Shown here piece after piece: positions 62,079 through 64,000 of a stretch of DNA of 64,000 nucleotides. The stretch lies in contig NC_084671.1 in assembly GCF_028389875.1 (NCBI RefSeq), forward strand, positions 24,893,083 through 24,957,082, read 5' to 3'. How positions within the stretch are numbered: position 1 is the stretch's first letter; each line of letters starts with the position of its first letter. Below the pieces are notes generated by a model. It did not search any database, was not told the origin of the DNA, and was given only the letters and a program-made list of their open reading frames with translations. This DNA comes from Rhea pennata. Taxonomy: Eukaryota; Chordata; Aves; Rheiformes; Rheidae. Made by a program: the position numbers and the translations under genes.

Positions 62079-62294
62079 ATGGAGTTCAGTAGGTGTTTGG
62101 GTGCATCAGCAGAAGAGGAAAGGAGAAGACCAGAGGGTGGGGAAGATGATACTAGTGATTCTGGCAGTAGTGTTGTCTGTGAAGAGTTGGATTTGGTACA
62201 AATGTACCTTACCTGTTTGCCTGAAAGATACATGAAAGAAAAATTCACCCTGGCAGCGTATCTGACGTGCTGGCTAGTGCTGAAACTCTGCAAG
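62079..62294 (+). CDS. Candidate first coding exon of an unidentified downstream gene (partial)
   Basis: From the ATG at 62079, 72 codons run without a stop to CTGCAAG|GTAAGAG, a consensus splice donor (intron GT at 62295-62296) in phase 0. The peptide begins MEFSRCLGASAEEERRR. It has an acidic Ser-rich part (GEDDTSDSGSSVVCEELD) and then a hydrophobic stretch with YLTCLPERYMKEKF and YLTCWLVLKL. I do not recognise it. Reading continues only eight codons into the intron before a stop, consistent with an exon ending at the donor. In mammals the gene downstream of AMER3 in the same orientation is ARHGEF4 (Asef), so this could be a 5' exon of that gene or of a lineage-specific transcript. Identity is unproven. 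An internal exon starting after the CAG at 62110-62112 is an alternative. Confidence 0.4.
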
Positions 62295-62319
62295 GTAAGA
62301 GATTTTAGAACAAATATAT

Positions 62320-62401
62320 GAGATTTTTACATAACTTCCTATATGCTTAATAGGCACATTGAGATTTTTTATTTAACTTCCTATATGCTTAAGAGGCAAA
62401 T
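62320..62401 (+). repeat. Tandem duplication, 41-bp unit x 2
   Basis: GAGATTTTTACATAACTTCC at 62320 recurs as GAGATTTTTTATTTAACTTC at 62361. CTATATGCTTAA and AGGCA follow in both copies. It lies 25 bases inside the putative intron that follows the candidate exon. Confidence 0.85.
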
Positions 62402-64000
62402 TGAGCAAAGTCTCTGCTGGAATATTTGATAGTCTTTTAAAAGATAGTTATGTACAGTACAGTTATCATCATGATTTATTAGTAAAAGAAGCATTGTAAA
62501 TATTGACACTGTACCCAGAAACAGGTGATCCAATGAGGAAAAGCATGTAGAGACTGCTAATGGAGTACTCAACAAAGCAATACACTAATAGTTGCTAGCC
62601 AACTTTTCTGTATCTATTGTTACATAGTGCAAGGGATTTGAGACGTTTTAGATTTCTATGTGAAATTTCCTGTAGTGCTCTTCATTGGCTTACACTCGTA
62701 TCTTGTGTTGGATAAGCAACAGAATGTATTTCAGTCCTGAAAATGTGAACATTGTAAAAATAGAGTAGTTTATTTGGAGCATTTTGTTAAATGTTTAGGC
62801 TCTGGTGGGACTTGTTATAAATGTGATCTGTGCACGTATAATTAAAATGCCTAATGTGTCAGCAGATAGAGAAACAAGGCATTGGATATATTACTATTTC
62901 TATAATTTGTTCCATTTCACCTTTGCAGAAAGTTGCTTTAAGATTTGGACTCGTGTAAAGAATCAATAAGTTCTGTACAAATGATAGGTTTAGTGTCAGC
63001 AGATTATAACTGAGACATTTAACCTTTAGATCATGGGGTTTTTAAGTGCAGAAATATTATTTTAATAAATTTTAAAGATACATACATACATATATATATA
63101 TGTATATTTTCCTTTGCCTTTGCATTGTTGGATCCAAGATTTACTACTGCAGGCATTTAGTTGATGGGCACATCACCACATAGAGCAAAGTGAACATGAA
63201 GGCAACTTTTCCCGGCTATTTTTCTGTAAGCTATGTGGCAGCTTGGAAATGCAAGATGATGTGCAGACCACAACTGTGGGTCCAGATGGTGCCTCAGCAG
63301 CAACAATGCCTCCCCTACAAGCATCTCTACACCTGTGGCAGTTTTGTAGCAGGAGCTATGTCAATTTTTGCCTACATAGCTATGCAAGTGTAGACTGAAC
63401 AGTATATGCAGTTTTTATCTGTTAGATAGATTGATTAATGCTGGCTCCTGTAGTTCCCAGGAGCAGTTTTATACTGCTAGGACAACACCTATACTAGGAA
63501 GGTCTGTCAAGATGGAAGACACACAAGCACCCTTACTAGGGTAACACCTAGGCTTAAGCTTTTCTTAGCAAAGGAGTAAGATTCAGTTCAGATGATTCTG
63601 TGGGCCAGGGAAAAGAAGGAATGGAAGATGAGACTGTGGTGTCACCTTCATCTGCTCTGGTACTTCTGGGGTGAACTGTAGTTGCAGTGTTTGGGAGATG
63701 GAAAACTTCTTTTCTTCTCTTCATGACTGGTTCTGCAAGAGGAGTGGAGAAACACTTTATCTCAGTGATAATCCCCTTAGCTGGCCAAAGGCAACATTAT
63801 ATTTTGCTGTCGTTCAGTAGACTGAGAGATAATATTCCTCCCCGTTGGTTGACAGCAGTACACCAGAGTCTTGCAGGCGCTGTTGTTAGAGACCTGATTA
63901 GGGACCGCTGCTTTTTAAGCACTCATTTTACATCTGTGCAGTAATACACTGCTCTCCCACACAGTTGTGTCATAGCTTTGTTTCCACATGTATCCTGTAT
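62402..64000. other. Right-edge stretch, probably intronic
   Basis: Nothing coding can be supported. If the exon ending at 62294 is real, this is its downstream intron. A CATA/TA simple repeat lies at 63078-63108. Confidence 0.5.
63078..63108. repeat. (CATA)n/(TA)n microsatellite
   Basis: CATACATACATATATATATA followed by TGTATAT. This is a simple repeat. Confidence 0.8.

Overview
This window is vertebrate nuclear DNA, very probably from a bird. The sequence is AT-rich and gene-poor. It carries two CR1 LINE 3' ends with the typical avian/sauropsid terminal sequence, plus decayed MIR-type SINE fragments. No long stretch of prokaryotic-style coding exists. Only one gene can be named with confidence: the single large coding exon of AMER3 (APC membrane recruitment protein 3, FAM123C) at 14125-17142 on the + strand, behind a strong splice acceptor.

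Layout. Positions 1-520 look like the 3' terminal exon of an unidentified + strand gene, with a short coding end, a 3' UTR and an AATAAA signal. Positions 521-14104 are noncoding and probably include the AMER3 5' intron. AMER3 fills 14125-17142, with two AATAAA hexamers just downstream. From 17220 to about 62080 I see no convincing gene. This desert holds microsatellites, a 51-bp tandem duplication, a candidate solo LTR (about 30893-31358), MIR-like fragments (about 43060, 47635, 56650), two CR1 3' fragments (46407-46834 and 50445-51158) and a 1.5-kb GC-rich minisatellite (51545-53080) with nested higher-order repeats. At 62079-62294 an ATG-initiated open segment ends exactly at a consensus splice donor. 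It is a candidate first coding exon of the next + strand gene.

Context. In mammals AMER3 is followed in the same orientation by ARHGEF4 (Asef), a Rho GEF that also binds APC. The candidate exon at 62 kb lies where that gene would begin, but I cannot confirm identity from sequence. I found no evidence for a wholly new biological system. The most striking unexplained structure is the minisatellite, which lacks stop codons over long stretches on both strands and shows 64-, 88- and 109-bp higher-order units.
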